Part shown: positions 10,159-22,435 of the stretch, piece after piece
Layout: each line of letters starts with the position of its first letter
Numbering within the stretch: position 1 is the stretch's first letter
NCBI RefSeq assembly: GCF_964656455.1
Contig: NC_135719.1
Span: 132,351,444 to 132,415,443 of the forward strand
Origin: Halichoerus grypus
Taxonomy: Eukaryota > Chordata > Mammalia > Carnivora > Phocidae
DNA: 64,000 bases
Reading direction: 5' to 3'
The notes under the pieces: model-generated
The model's database searches: none
What the model was told of the DNA's origin: nothing
What the model saw: the letters and a program-made list of their open reading frames with translations, nothing else
Program-made: the position numbers and the translations under genes

Positions 10159-13100
10159 AACAGAACTAATAAAGAGGAATTAGACTGTGTATAGACAAAA
10201 TCAATACTTCTGCTATTAATATTTTTAAATAGTGTTTTAGAAAAAAAGCCTTATCTCCTTTTGCACTTAAAGCTAATAATATGTGGGAGAAAACTAAATG
10301 CTTGACCTTGTCTCCAAGTTTTATGACCTCCTTATGATCACAGACAATTCAATATTTATTTAATAACTTTCACTGTGGGCCAAATAGATACCATCCTCTG
10401 TTTTCTGGGGCTAGAGGTTGTCGTTTGGGCAATGTGAAAAACTATAAACCAAATGATAAGCAATAGCTCCTAACTTCTTCATAGGATTTACACAGTAGTG
10501 GCAAGAAAGACATATGAACTAACCACAGCACAATGCAGAATGAAACACCTACTAATAGATGTACTTTTTCATTTTTAAAATGTGCTAAAACAGTGCAAAT
10601 ATAGGACCCATGAATTCTGAAATGAAGCCAAGAATGGGGAATGAGGACAGGGGAGGTTTCACAGACAAATGTGAGGGAACTTCCATGCACACAAGGATGG
10701 GCTCTGACATACACTACAGTAAAGGCTCAAGTAAGTCTTTGGACCCTTATGATAACTCTTAGCTACCTCCTCTCCTGGGCAGCTGGCCGTCTCCATTTGT
10801 TCTACCTTATGGATTTCTAAAGAGTCACTGAGTAGAAAAGTCTAATGCTTAAGCTCAAGCTGGGTGTTCTTTATTAGCTGAACTTTGGAATAAGAGACAG
10901 CAAAAGAGCTAAAGTCATGTATTTCAAGCCAACTCCTTAAATCATGTGGGCACAAAATATTCCAGAGATCATAGCAGTTCAGACTACACATAGCAATAAC
11001 TCAGCAAGTCAGGTTTTTAATTACCTCAAAAACTTGAATCAACACCGAATGCTATCAAAAGCAAAATGAATGTACATTAATCACAGAATATTTTAGTCAC
11101 ATGGCATCTTTCATCCCAGAAAAGTTCACAACCCCTGGGTCTGTTTTTCATCACACTTAACCTGAGGAAACAGGATAGCAAGTAGCTTTGAAGAGATTCA
11201 ATGGGAGAAGGTTGAGCATTTAATTTAGACAGAGCTACACAATAGTTTCAGAAAGTAGGCGCTTTCTCTTATTGGGTCTTGTACAGAGTTGCTATATTGT
11301 TTTCTCTTAGTGATAAAAAGAAGTGGGCAGTATTTCATTTATATGTTCCTTGATATCCTGGGAAAATAATAAATCTTGAGAGGAACTTCTAACACCCATC
11401 TAATAGGAGACTTACTATTAGGAAATATGATAATTTTTATAATGAAAAATTTATGAATATGTTTATTATTACTGAATAATTGGTTAATTAATTTCCCTAA
11501 CAAATACAATTATGGAAAAACAGACACACAGATTTATGGTATTGATGATTTAGACAGTCCAGAACTGTTTCCTGCTTTCCAAACCAAGATATTCGTAAAA
11601 TATTGTCCAACTTCTGTCCCCATGGAAAAGTGGGCCAAAGGAAGAACTGAAGCCATAGCAGAAAAATATTTTCCTAGAGCATTAGTTTTCTATCAATAAA
11701 GATAAACTTTTTGTATGAAAATAGTTTTTAAACTATGTTCCCTGGACCCTTGTACTCTTAAAGATTTATTCTACGCCTTTTGTAAATAATGGATTTTCCT
11801 CCAAAGAATTAAATTCTCTGAGGAGTTTCTGAGATACTTTTATCACTTTTATATAATTAGGAATAATTTTTAAGATCTCATTTAAAAAAAAGGTCATCTA
11901 CTAAATAAGTTTTAAAACTATTCTATTAAGAGAGACATGCATGTGGTTTTGAAAAAAAAAAAAAAGGTAAATTCATTTGACCTTTATAGATTTAATGAAA
12001 TTTGAAATAAATTGTGTGCTTAATAAATTATCTCCAAGATAATTTGCCTACTCTTCTTTATCCTTTATTATTCTGAGTGAGACTTGGTTGGAAAATTATT
12101 TCTTGTCTAAAAGGAAGGTTAACTATGATTCAATAGTAAATTCAGAGATAAAACAGAAGATTGGCTGTTCATTCATTCTAAAATATTTAATGGACCCTTA
12201 CTCTGATCTAGGCCCCATACTATGCTGGAATTGGCTCCACGTCTGTTTTCTAGTGGATCTCAGCTGTAGAGAAAGATAAATGTAAGTAAATGCAGCTGTG
12301 ACATTGTCTGGCCAATCATTTAGGCATGATGAAATGTATCTTTCTGATTTTAAGTCAAACTTAATTTAATTTTTATTTCAAATGTTTGTTCTCTTGTGGG
12401 GGTGGTGACTTCATAGTGCTCATTTGTCTTACCTCAAAAACAGTCTTTACCCTTGTTTTTACCTGGGCTTCTATCTTGCTTCAGTAACTTACACACTGTC
12501 AAGATGTTGAGAAAGGGTCAGGTCAATCAGTTACTACATATTTCATCTTTCCCCACAGGCAGTTGAAACATCAATTCCATTCTAGTATCAGAGTTTGTCC
12601 ACACAGGTTTTGTTAAATTTTCCCTTATTGCTGTTCTCAAGGGCCCATTTGATAAAGCAGCTTTCTTTGTTCATTATATGTCCCTCTTTGGTGCACTCAG
12701 GGTTTGGTTTGTAATACTTAAAAAGCAGAAAGAGACCAGCTGATAATTGGGGATTAAGGTCAAGGGGCAGGGCCACAAAGTCAATTAAGTAACAGGTGAA
12801 GTAAGTGGCAATTGGCTAGTTATTTTTGTCATATTATTCCAACATAGTGAACTGCAGTCAAATGAAGTAATAGCTGAAAAACAAAATGGACAGCACAAGA
12901 ATGGCATATGAGAAAGATCAACATTCATGAGGGCATAGGAGGAATGTAGTGCTCAGAGATGACTTCTTGAGCAAGAGTAAATGCTCATAGATGTCTACTG
13001 ATCCTATGACTTCTACCCTAGCTTGATTCCCTTTGGTATGATGTCCCTGCATCATACAGTTTGCCCAAACTTTTCAACAAGTTCATCCTTAAGAGAAAGT

Positions 13101-13780
13101 CTTACTACACTTATTAGCATGTCTAAAATAGAAATTCTAAAATATTATCTTACCCTTTTTGAAAATGTTCTCATGGATTATTATATTAATGTGGCAAGAT
13201 GTAGCTAGAAAAGCATGGACTTTGGGGTCAGGTATATACAGTGGGTTGAAGTCTTAACTAATTGTTTAGTAACTGGAGAATTTAATATAATTTCTCTGAG
13301 ATTCAACTTATCTATAAAATTTGTATAAAAATTTTGAAATGTAGGGCAGTTGATAGGATTCTATAGAAAAAGCTTAATACATTGGCTAACACAGTACTAA
13401 AAAAAAGGATAGTAATAATGATATGAAAAATAATGCCCCTCTAATCCGAAGATGCTCTATGAATGTGAATCACTCTGAGTATTATGAATTTTTAAGGAAA
13501 CTACAATCAATCAAATGATTGTATGGTCTCATAAAATCATAAAACTGGAAAGGATCCAAATCTCTCACCTTTGGTAGTAATTCTAATAATTAATAGGCTT
13601 TTTTTCCATACCTTAGAGTAATCCAAAACTTCAAGTGCAGAATGAATTAGCTATTTTTCACTTTTGGAAAGTTGACATTTAGCCTTTTAGCTGAATGATC
13701 AGTAAAAATGTAATTATATTGAATTTAGAGGGAAAAAAAAACAGATTTCCCTTTTCTGGATGATATGTAGTTCATCAGTT
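10159..13780. other. 3.6 kb of single-copy sequence, no gene seen
   Basis: No retroelement, RNA gene or plausible exon recognised. The longest frame (90 codons, minus strand near 10.44-10.71 kb) has no recognisable domain. A possible faint ancient repeat near 12.14-12.29 kb is too weak to call. Confidence 0.5.
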
Positions 13781-13796
13781 CTCAGAATTTTTATAT

Positions 13797-14095
13797 TTTT
13801 TTATTTTTTTCTAAATTTTATTTTATTATGTTATGTTAGTCACCATACAGTACATCATTAGTTTTTGATGTAGTGAGCCATGATTCATTGTTTTCGTATA
13901 ACACTCAGTGCTCCATGCAGTATGTGCTCTCCTTAATACCCATCACCGGGCTGATCCATCCCCCCACCCCCTCCCCTCTAAAACCCTCAGATTGTTCTCA
14001 GAGTCCATAGTCTCTCATGGTTCCTCTCTCCCTCCGATTCCCCCCCTCCCCGTTCATTTTTCCCTTCCTTCTCCTAATGTCCTCCATGCTATTCC
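13797..14095 (-). other. L1 3'UTR with G-rich polypurine tracts
   Basis: Two C-rich blocks on the plus strand (13960-13978 and 14040-14051) are G-rich on the L1 sense strand, with runs of 4 to 7 G. L1 3'UTRs characteristically carry such quadruplex-prone tracts. The A-tail has decayed into a T/A-rich stretch around 13797-13830. Confidence 0.8.
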
Positions 14096-15345
14096 TTATG
14101 TTCCACAAATAAGTGAAACCATATGATAATTGACTTTCTCTGCTTGACTTATTTCACTTAGCATAATCTCCTCCAGTCCCATCCAGGTTGATGTAAAAGT
14201 TGGGTATTCATCCTTTCTGATGGCTGAGTAATATTGCATTGTATATATGGACCACATCTTTATCCATTCATCTGTTGAAGGGCATCTCGGCTCTTTCCAC
14301 AGTTTGGCTATTGCAGACATTGCTGCTATGAATGTTGGGGTGCATATGGTCCTTCTTTTCACTACATCTGTGTCTTTGGGGTAAATACCCAGTAGTGCAA
14401 TTGCTGGGTCATAGGGTAGCTCTATTTTTAATTTTCTGAGGCACCTCCACACTGTTTTCCAAAGTGGCTGTACCAACTTGCATTCCCACCAACAGTGTAA
14501 GAAGGTTCCCCTTTCTCCACAACCTCTCCAACATTTGTTGTTTCTTGCCTTGTCAATTTTTGCCATTCTAACTGGTGTAAGGTGGTATCTCAGTGTGGTT
14601 TTGATTTGAATTTGCCTGGTGGCTAATGAGGATGAACATTTTTTCATGTGTCTGTTAGCCATTTGTATGTCTTCTTCAGAGAAGTGTCTCTTCATGTCTT
14701 CTGCCCATTTTTTGACTTATTTGTTTTTCGGGTGTTGAGTTTGAGAAGTTCTTTATAGATCTTGGATACCAGCCCTTTATCTGTAGTGTCATTTGCAAAT
14801 ATCTTCTCCCATTCTGTGGGTTGCCTCTTTGTTTTTTTTCTGTTTCCTTTGCTGTGATTTTTATCTTGATGAAGTCCCAGAAGTTCATTTTTGCTTTTGT
14901 TTCACTAGCCTTTGGAGATGTATCTTGAAAGAAGTTGCTGTGGCCTATGTCAAAGAGGTTACTGCCAATGTTCTCCTCTAGGATTTTGATGGATTCCTGT
15001 CTCACATTGAGGGTGTTCATCCATTTTGAGTTTATCTTTGTGTATGGTGTTAGAGAATGGTTGAGTTTCATTCTTCTGCATGTGGATGTCCAATTTTCCC
15101 AGCACCATTTATTGAAAAGACTGTCTTTTTTTCCATTGCTTATTTTTTCTTGCTTTGTCGAAGATTATTTGACCATGGAGTTGAGGGTCCATATCTGGCT
15201 CTCTATTCTGTTCCATTGATCTATATGTCTGTTTTTCTGCCAGTACCATGCTGTCTTGGTGATCACTGCTTTGTAATATAGCTTGAAATCGGGCAACGTG
15301 ATGCCCCCAGCTTTGTTTTTCTTTTTCACCATTTCCTTGGTGATT

Positions 15346-15579
15346 CGGGGTCTTTTCTTTCTTTTTTTTTTTTTTTTTAAGATTTTATTTATTTTTCAAC
15401 AGAGAGAGAGAGACAGTGAGAGAGGGAACGCAAGCAGGGGGAGTGGGAGAGGGAGAAGCAGGCTTCCCGCTGAGCAGGGAGCCCGACGTGGGACTTGATC
15501 CCAGGACCCTGGGATCATGACCTGAGCCAAAGGCAGACGCTTAACGACTGAGCCACTCAGGCGCCCCGGGGTCTTTTCT
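15346..15579 (-). mobile_element. SINEC inserted into L1 ORF2, with 13-bp TSD
   Basis: Body at about 15359-15566, minus strand, ending in the reversed head 'gccactcaggcgcccc'. The perfect repeat 'cggggtcttttct' flanks it at 15346-15358 and 15567-15579. It interrupts the ORF2 C-terminal half, so it is younger than the L1. It is of the arctoid type with a long (T)n, i.e. little-decayed A-tail. Confidence 0.97.
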
Positions 15580-17723
15580 GATTCTATACAAATTTTAGGA
15601 TTGTTTGTTGCAGCACTTTGAAAAATGTCATTGGAATTTTGATCAGGATGGCATTGAAGGTGTAGATTGCTCTGGGTAGCATGACATTTTAACAATGTTT
15701 ATTCTTCCGATCCATGAGCATAGAATGTTTTTCCATCTTTTTGTGTCTTCTTCAATTTCTTTCATGAGTGTTCTGTAGTTCCTAGAGTATAGATCCTTTA
15801 CCTCTGTGGTTAGGTTTATTCCGAGGTATCTTATGTTTTTTGGTGCTATTGTGAATGGAATTGTTTCTCTAATTTCTCTTTCTACAGTTACATTGTTAGT
15901 GTATAAGAAAGCAACTGATTTCTGTGCATTGATTTTGTATCCTGCCACATTACTGAATTGCTATATGAGTTCTAGTAATTTGGAGATGGAGTCTTTTGGG
16001 TTTTCCAGATAAAGTATCACGTCATCTGCGAAAAGAGAGACTTTGACTTCTTCTTTGCCAGTTTGAATACCTTTTATTTCTTTTTGTTGTCTGATTGCTG
16101 TTGCTAGGACTTCTAATACTATGTTGAACAATAGTGGCGAGGGTGGGCATCCTTGATATATTCCTGATCTTAAGGGAAAGGCTCTCAGCTTTTCCCCATT
16201 GAGGATGATATTTGCTGTGGGTTTTTCATAGATGGATTTTATGAACTTGAGGAATGTTCCCTCTGTCCCTATACTCTGAAGAGTTTTAATCAGGAAAGGA
16301 TGCTGTATTTTGTCAAATGCTTTTTCTGCATCAATTGAGAGGACCATATGGTTCTTCTCTCTCCTCTTATTAATGTGTTCTATCACATTGATTGATTTGT
16401 GAATGTTGAACTACCCTTGCATCCCGGGACTAAATCCCACTTGGTCATGGTGGATGATCCTTTTGATGTATTGTTAGATCCTATTAGCTAGGATTTTGTT
16501 GAGGATTTTGGAATCCATATTCATCAGGGATATCGGTCTGAAATTCTCCTTTTTGATGGGGCCTTTGCCTGGTTTGGGGTTTAAGGTAATGCTGGCCTCA
16601 TAGAATGAGTCTGGAAGCTTTCCTTCTGTTTCTATTTTTTGAAACAGCTTCAGGAGAATAGGTATTATTTCTCCTTTGAATGTTTGGTAGAATTCCCCAG
16701 GGAATCCATCAGGCCCTGGACTCTTGTTTTTTGGGAGGTTTTTGATCACTGCTTCAATCTCGTTACTGGTTATTGGCCTATTCAGGTTGTCAGTTTCTTC
16801 CTGTTTCAGTCTTGGGAATTTATAGTTTCCAGGAAGGCATCCATTTCATCCAGGTTGCTCAGCTTATTGGCATATAGTTGTTGATAATAATTTCTAATAA
16901 TTGTTTCTATTTCCTTGGTGTTAGTTGTGATCTCTCCCCTTTCATTCATAGTTTTATTAATTTGGGTCCTTTCTCTTTTCTTTTGGATAAGTTTGGCCAG
17001 TGTTTTATCGATCTTACTAGTTCTTTCAAAGTACCAGCTTCTAGTTTCGTTGACCTGATCTACTGTGTTTCTGGTTTCTAATTCATTGATCTCTGCTCTA
17101 ATCTTAATTATTTCTCTTTTAACACGTGTCTTAGGCATCGTTTGTTCCTTTTTCTCTAGTTCTTTAAGGTGTAGAGTTAGTGGGTGAATTCGGGATTTTT
17201 CTATTTTTTTGAGTGAGGCTTGGATGGCTATATATTTCCCCCTTAGGACCGCCTTTGCCATATCCCATAGGTTTTGGACCGATGTGTTTTCATTCTCATT
17301 GGTTTCCATGAATTGTTTAAGTTCTTCTTTGATTTCCTGGTTGACCCAAACATTCCTGAGCAGAGTGGTCTTTAGCTTCCAAGTGTTTGAATTTCTTCCA
17401 AATTTTTCTTGTGATTGAGTTCCAGTTTTAAAGCATTATGGTCTGAGAATATGCAGGGAATAATCTCAGTCTTTTGGTATCGGTTGAGACCTGATTTGTG
17501 ACCCAGTATGTGGTCTTTCCTGGAGAAAGTTCCAGGTGTGCTTGAGAAGAATGAGTATTCTGTTGTTTTAGGGTGGAATGTTCTGTATATATCTATGAGG
17601 TCCATCTGGTCCAGTGTGTCATTCAAAGCTCTTGTTTCTTTATTGATTTTCTGCTTAGATGATCTGTCTACTGCTGAGAGTGGAGTATTGAGGTCTCCTA
17701 CAGGTAACGTATTGTTATCAATA

Positions 17724-17798
17724 TGACTCTTTATTTTGGTTAACAGTTGGCTTATGTAGATGACTCTTTATTTTGGTTAAATAGTTGGCTTATATAGA
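17724..17798 (-). repeat. 37/38-bp tandem duplication inside L1 ORF2
   Basis: Two adjacent copies beginning 'tgactctttattttggtt' (17724-17760 and 17761-17798) differ by a few bases and one inserted base. A duplicated unit of 37-38 bp is not a multiple of three, so it shifts the ORF2 frame within the endonuclease domain. Confidence 0.88.
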
Positions 17799-18242
17799 TG
17801 GCTGCTCCCATGTTGGGGGCGTAGATATTTACAATTGTTAGATCTTCTTGTTGGATAGACCCTTTAAGAATGATATAGTGTCCTCTGTGTCTCTAACTAC
17901 AGTCTTTAGTTTAAAATCTAATTTGTCTGATAGAAGAATTGCTACCCCAGCTTTCTTTTGCGGTTCGTTGTCATGGAAGATTGATCTCCATCCCTTTACT
18001 TTCAGTCTGGATGTATCTTTAGGTTCAAAATGAGTCTCTTGTAGACAGCATATGGATGGGTCCTGTCTTTTTATCCAATCTGCAACCCTGTGCCGTTTTA
18101 TGGGAGCATTTAGGCCATTCACATTGAGAGTGATTATTGAAAGATATGAATTAATTGTCATCATGTTGCCTGTGAAGACCTTGTTTTTATAGATTGTCCC
18201 TGTAAATTTCTTTTCTATATCACTCTTGGGGTCTTTCTCGTT

Positions 18243-19132
18243 TTATAGAACCCCCCTTAATATTTCTTGCAGGACTGGCTGAGTGGTCACATATTCTTTC
18301 AGTTTCTGCCGGTCTTGGAAGCTCTGCATCTCTCCATTCATTCTAAATGACAGCCTTGCAGGAAAAAGTATTCTTGGATGCATGTTCTTCTCCTTTAGTA
18401 CCCTGATTATGTCTTGCCAGCCCTTTCTGGCTTGCCAGGTCTCTGTGGATAGGTTTGACGTTATTCTAATGTTCCTCCCTCTGTACATAAGGAATCCCTT
18501 CCCCCTAACTGCCCTTAAGATGGTTTCCTTGGTTCTAAGATTTGCAAGTTTTACTATTACATGCTGGGGTGTTGGCCTGTTTTCCTTGATCTTGGGAGGG
18601 GTCCTCTCTGCCTCTAGGACATGAATGTTTGTTTCATTCCCCAGATTAGGGAAGGTCTTAGCTACAGTTTGCTCAAATATATCTTCTAGTCCTCTCTCTC
18701 TCTCTACCCCCTCAAGGATTCCAATAATTCTGACATTGGAACGTTTCATGGTGTCACTTATTTCTCTGATTCTATTTTCATGGATTCTGAGTTGTTTTTC
18801 CCTGGCCTGCTCTTTTCCCTTTTTATCTATTAATTGGTCTTCTAGGTCACTAATATGTTCTTTGCCTCATTTACCCTAGCTGTTAGATTATCTAGATTAG
18901 ATTGGATCTCATTGATACCATTTTTAAGTTCTGTCAATTCAGCTTTCATTTCTGCTCTTAGAGACTCTATGTTGCCATTAGTTGATTTCTCCATTCTAGC
19001 TATTGTCTTCACAATTGTTAGCCTGAATTCCATCTGCGACATCTTGGTTATATCTGAATCCATTTGTAAATCTGTGGCATAAGTCATAGTCTCTGAGTCT
19101 TTCCTATTTTGGGGGTTCCTCCTCCCAGTCAT
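18243..19132 (-). pseudogene. L1 ORF1 (RNA-binding chaperone), frameshifted
   Basis: ORF1p coats L1 RNA as trimers. The start at 19132 gives 'MTGRRNPQNRKDSETMTY' followed by a coiled-coil-like stretch ('MEKSTNGNIESLRAEMKAEL', 'NEIQSNLDNLTARVNEAKN'). A frameshift near 18.84 kb separates this from the RRM and C-terminal domain frame (18749-18243), which has 'KRSNVRIIGILEGVERERG', 'LEAERTPPKIKENRPTPQH' and 'FLMYRGRNIRITSNLS'. The total is about 296 codons, somewhat shorter than human ORF1p (338). It sits 78 bp upstream of ORF2, the usual bicistronic L1 order. Confidence 0.93.
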
Positions 19133-20001
19133 TCTGTTGAGGGGTGGTTGAGGGAATGTATAGAGTCCAAATTATTGACCACAACCCATGCAAGATGCAC
19201 CTGTTTTCTAGGGACCTTAGGGTTGGTTGCTGGCCTCTTGTTTTCCCAGCCTGACTTCTGGGGGAGGGGCCTGCCGTGCTGTTAGTCAGGCAACCCTGTT
19301 TGGACAGAGTTGCCCTGCCCCCTGTGGCAGGGGATGGGCTCAGTGAAAACCAGTTTTTTGGGGCTTTTGTTCTCTGGCGGCTTTCCACATCTCTTCCAAG
19401 AGTCAGAGCAGAAGAGACCATTTCCAACCCTCTGCCTCAGAGCAGAGAGATCGCAATCTGTTCTTCAGTGAGCACTCCAGGCCACACTATCTCCGTTTTT
19501 GTCTGTGCTGCTATAAACTGCAGCATCCTGGGTTGTGCACCCCTCAGCAGTGCTCCCAGTCCTCACCTCCAGCTTGGGGCACATCTCTGCCCTTTGTGCT
19601 TCTAAAACCGCCAGCCACCCCCAGTTCGCACATGCGGCCCTGCCGCCCTGGTTTCCATCCGGGGGCTGCCCTAAAATCCTTCCCCCGCCACTACTGGTCT
19701 GCGAATCTGTGCCCCGTCCCCAGCGTGGGAGGCTATAGCTCACCGGTGATGTAGAATCCCGATGGCCAGGCTCCCTCCCCCTTCCGTTTATCCTCCAATA
19801 TATGCCCGCGGGATCATGGCTCCTCACTTTGTACCTTGAAACCAACCACCTGCAATACTGTGTTTGTAGAGATCCAGATCTATCTTCTTACAGCTCAGGC
19901 TGATTTCGTGGGTGTTCAGAGTGATCTGGTAGATATCCAGCTTAATTCCGGGGATCGGTTGGAATAGGGTCCCCTACTCCTCCGCCATGTTTTCCCCCCT
20001 A
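19133..20001 (-). promoter_or_regulatory. L1 5'UTR / internal promoter region
   Basis: The most GC-rich and CpG-rich stretch of the window, lying upstream of ORF1 in the L1 orientation. In active L1s this region holds the internal RNA polymerase II promoter and often an antisense promoter. Here it is inferred from position and composition only. Long frames on both strands in this stretch reflect the GC content and are not genes. Confidence 0.75.
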
Positions 20002-20017
20002 CTTAGAGTTTTTAAAT

Positions 20018-20830
20018 AATACATAGAATATGTAGTTAATAACAAAAGACAAACATTAATTTGTCAATATTCCTTTTCAAAATTTTGTTGCCTCTCTTCT
20101 CTAAGTGGGCTAATTTATGAAATTGGCAAAAATACCAATATTTTTTAGTTTATGTATATCAAACTCAATAATTATCTTGGTCATTTCTTAGTGTAAAACT
20201 TAAACATCATGACCTTATCATAGGTGACCATAATCAATCTCAAATTAAATACTTTATAATGGATGGGGCCATAGACCTTGGAAGAAGATGAGAATAATCT
20301 AAAGGACTTTACATTATTCACATTATAGGCTTAGACTAATAGGTAAAAAGGGAACCTAAAAGTCTTCTAGTTTGACTCTATTTTTTTCTGAAAAATATTC
20401 CAGCCATTGGTGACAAAAACAACAACAATAAAAACCAACTAAGTCCACACATCAGAACTAGCAGATGTAAATAAATGAATGAAGCCCTACATTCAAGATA
20501 GGAGATAGTCATACTCACATACTTCAGTTCATTCTCTAGTCATAATCTTGTTATAGGTTAACTATTTATTGTGTTTCCTTTTATTGGTGAGCTTGTGTTT
20601 CTACTAGTATCCTACCATCCTACCACATTATCCCTACAAAGAGAACAAAATGAAAGCCTACGAAGAGAAGATGAATGATTACAATGTATGGAAATTTCTT
20701 TGCAGATAGAAGAAATTATGTAAAGCCTGCCCTTCAGTGCCAGTGGGCTATGGGAAGGAAACGTGATACAGGTTAAGAAAGCAGCCACAAGGCATGTTTG
20801 TCTAGATTTCACTTCCTTGGGCTCAGTCTT
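20018..20830. other. Single-copy sequence, no feature seen
   Basis: AT-rich sequence between the full L1 and the next SINE. No repeat or exon recognised. Confidence 0.5.
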
Positions 20831-21072
20831 AAAAGGAATGTATGTGTTGGGGCGCCTGGGTGGCTCAGTCGTTAAGCGTCTGCCTTCGGCTCAGGTCATG
20901 ATCCCAGGGTCCTGGGATCGAGCCCCGCATCGGGCTCCCTGCTCCCTGCTCCGCGGGAAGCCTGCTTCTCCCTCTCCCACTCCCCCTGCTTGTGTTCCCT
21001 CTCTCACTATATCTCTCTCTGTCAAATAAATAAATAAAATCTTTAAAAAAAAAAAAAAAGGAATGTATGTGT
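20831..21072 (+). mobile_element. SINEC, young copy with 17-bp TSD
   Basis: Body at 20849-21055 with an intact head 'ggggcgcctgggtggctcag' and a clean A-tail. The perfect 17-bp repeat 'aaaaggaatgtatgtgt' lies at 20831-20847 and 21056-21072. The consensus-like sequence and undecayed TSD make it one of the youngest elements here and a candidate for presence/absence polymorphism among related species. Confidence 0.98.
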
Positions 21073-21079
21073 AGATACA

Positions 21080-21479
21080 TGAAAATGTTTTCAACATTAC
21101 TAATCATTAGGGAAATGCAAATCAAAACCAGCAGTGAGGTATCACTTCACACCTGTTAGAATGGTTAATAGCACAAGGATAAGAAAGAAAAAGTGTTGAT
21201 GAGAATGTAGAGAAAAGAGAACCCTTGTGTACTATTCGTGGGAATATAAATTGGTGCAGCCACTGTGGAAAACAGCAGGAGGTTTCTCAAAAAATTAAAA
21301 ATAGGACTACCATATGATCCAGTAATTCTACTTCTGTGTATTTACCCAACAAAAATGAAAACACTAACTCAAAAAAGATAATATGAATATTCATGTTCAA
21401 AGCATTTTTTGACAAGAGCCAAGTAATGAGAACACCTAAGAGTATCCTTTGGTAGATGAATGGGTAAAGAAAATGTGAG

Positions 21480-21535
<56 letters not shown>

Positions 21536-21600
21536 ACACACACACACACACACACTGAAATACTATTCAGTCATAAAATGTGAGGTAGAATTTTGAAGGC
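21080..21600 (+). mobile_element. Old L1 3' ORF2 fragment carrying a (CA)n
   Basis: Landmarks of the ORF2 C-terminal region: 'atcattagggaaatgcaaat', 'agcagtgaggtatcacttca', 'ggtgcagccactgtggaaaa' and 'gaaatactattcagtcataa'. Diverged and full of stops. A long CA microsatellite has expanded at the point where L1 normally reads 'tatatacaca'. Confidence 0.88.
21482..21555. repeat. (CA)n microsatellite
   Basis: About 37 CA units with a single G interruption at 21531. Lies inside the L1 fragment. The cysteine/valine-rich minus-strand frames over it are artefacts. Confidence 0.97.
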
Positions 21601-21619
21601 AAATCAAGTTCCTCATACA

Positions 21620-22435
21620 CCCAATACCAAATACCTAAATATATAAAGGAAATACTAACAGATCTGAAAGGAAGAATAGACAGCAATACAATAATAGTAA
21701 GGGGCTTTCATGCCTCATTTTCAACAATAGATTATCCAGACAGAAAATCAGTATGGAAACGTTGAACATAAACTAGTCATTAGACCTGATGGACCTAACA
21801 GACATGTATAGTACATTTCATCCAACAACAGCGGAATACAAATTCTTCTCACATGCACATGGAATGTTCTCCAGGATAGAGCAGAAATTAGGCCACAAAA
21901 CAAGTCTTAAGAAGATTGAAATCTTATCAAACATCTTTTATGAGCACAATGGTATGAAACTAGAAATCAATTTCAGTAAGAAAACTGGAAAATTCACAAA
22001 TACATACAGATTAAACAACATTCTCCTAAATAGCTAGTGGGTCAAAGAAGAAAACAAAAGAAAAATCAAGAAAATATCTTGAGATAAGTGAAAATGAAAA
22101 CACAACATATCAAAACTTCTGAGAAACAATAAAAGCAGTTGTAAGAGGGAAGGTTATAGTGATAAATACATATATTAAGAAAAAAGAAGGAATTCAAATA
22201 AACAATTTTATACTATACCTAAAGCAATCAGAAAAAAGAACAGACTAAGCCCCAAGTTAGTAAAAGGAAGAAAATAACAAAGATTAGAGCAGAAATAAGT
22301 GAAATAGAGACTAGAAAGACAGTAGAAAAGATCAATGAAACTAAGAGCTGGCTTTTTGAAAAGATAAAATTCACAAACCTTTAGCTAGACTAAGAAAAAA
22401 AGAGAGGACTTAAATAAAATCAGAAATGAAAGAGG
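21620..22435 (+). pseudogene. Old L1 ORF2 fragment: endonuclease end to pre-RT linker
   Basis: A decayed plus-strand ORF2 piece. The frame at 21789-22037 gives 'MDLTDMYSTFHPTTAEYKF', 'FSRIEQKLGHKTSLKK' and 'FYEHNGMKLEINFSKKTGK', the C-terminal part of the L1 endonuclease, with the active-site 'SDH' replaced by 'YEH'. The following 400 bp hold the linker ('gaaactaagagctggctttt'). It stops abruptly at about 22435 where an inverted younger L1 block begins. The RT core expected next is absent. Confidence 0.85.

Larger units (their letters stand above)
14096..18164 (-). pseudogene. L1 ORF2 (endonuclease / reverse transcriptase), broken
   Basis: ORF2p nicks target DNA and reverse-transcribes L1 RNA at the nick. 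The start at 18164 gives an apurinic-endonuclease-like N-terminus with 'LNVNGLNAPIKRHRVADWI' and 'CCLQETHF'. The endonuclease end shows 'FSRKDHILGHKSGLN' and 'FSDHNALKLELNHK' near 17.4-17.5 kb. The reverse transcriptase has '[15 protein letters not shown]' (16.7 kb), '[15 protein letters not shown]' (16.3 kb) and the catalytic 'FADD' at about 16.0 kb. The C-terminal Cys-rich segment '[18 protein letters not shown]' is near 14.5 kb, and the stop is at 14096. Without the SINE and its TSD the length is about 1280 codons, normal for L1. It is split into at least eight frames by indels, by a tandem duplication at 17724-17798 and by the SINE at 15359. No function is expected. Confidence 0.95.
13781..20017 (-). 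mobile_element. Complete, inactive L1 retrotransposon (minus strand) with nested SINE
   Basis: The L1 runs from its 3' tail at about 13797 to its 5' end at about 20001, roughly 6.0 kb once the nested SINE is subtracted. All four parts are present: GC-rich 5'UTR (20001-19133), ORF1 (19132-18243), ORF2 (18164-14096) and 3'UTR (14095-13797). The right end, reversed, begins 'gggggaaaacatggcggag', a typical 5' start rather than a truncation. Flanks 'ctcagaatttttatat' (13781-13796) and 'cttagagtttttaaat' (20002-20017) match at 13 of 16 bases and look like an aged TSD. Frameshifts, a 38-bp tandem duplication and the SINE make it incapable of moving. Confidence 0.95.

Noticed and set aside
14096..19845. 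Many plus- and minus-strand open frames as possible host genes
   Set aside because: The minus-strand frames are consecutive pieces of L1 ORF1 and ORF2 with the family motifs; the plus-strand ones are their antisense. None is a host gene.
21287..21553. Cysteine/valine repeat protein on the minus strand
   Set aside because: It is the translation of a (CA)n microsatellite.
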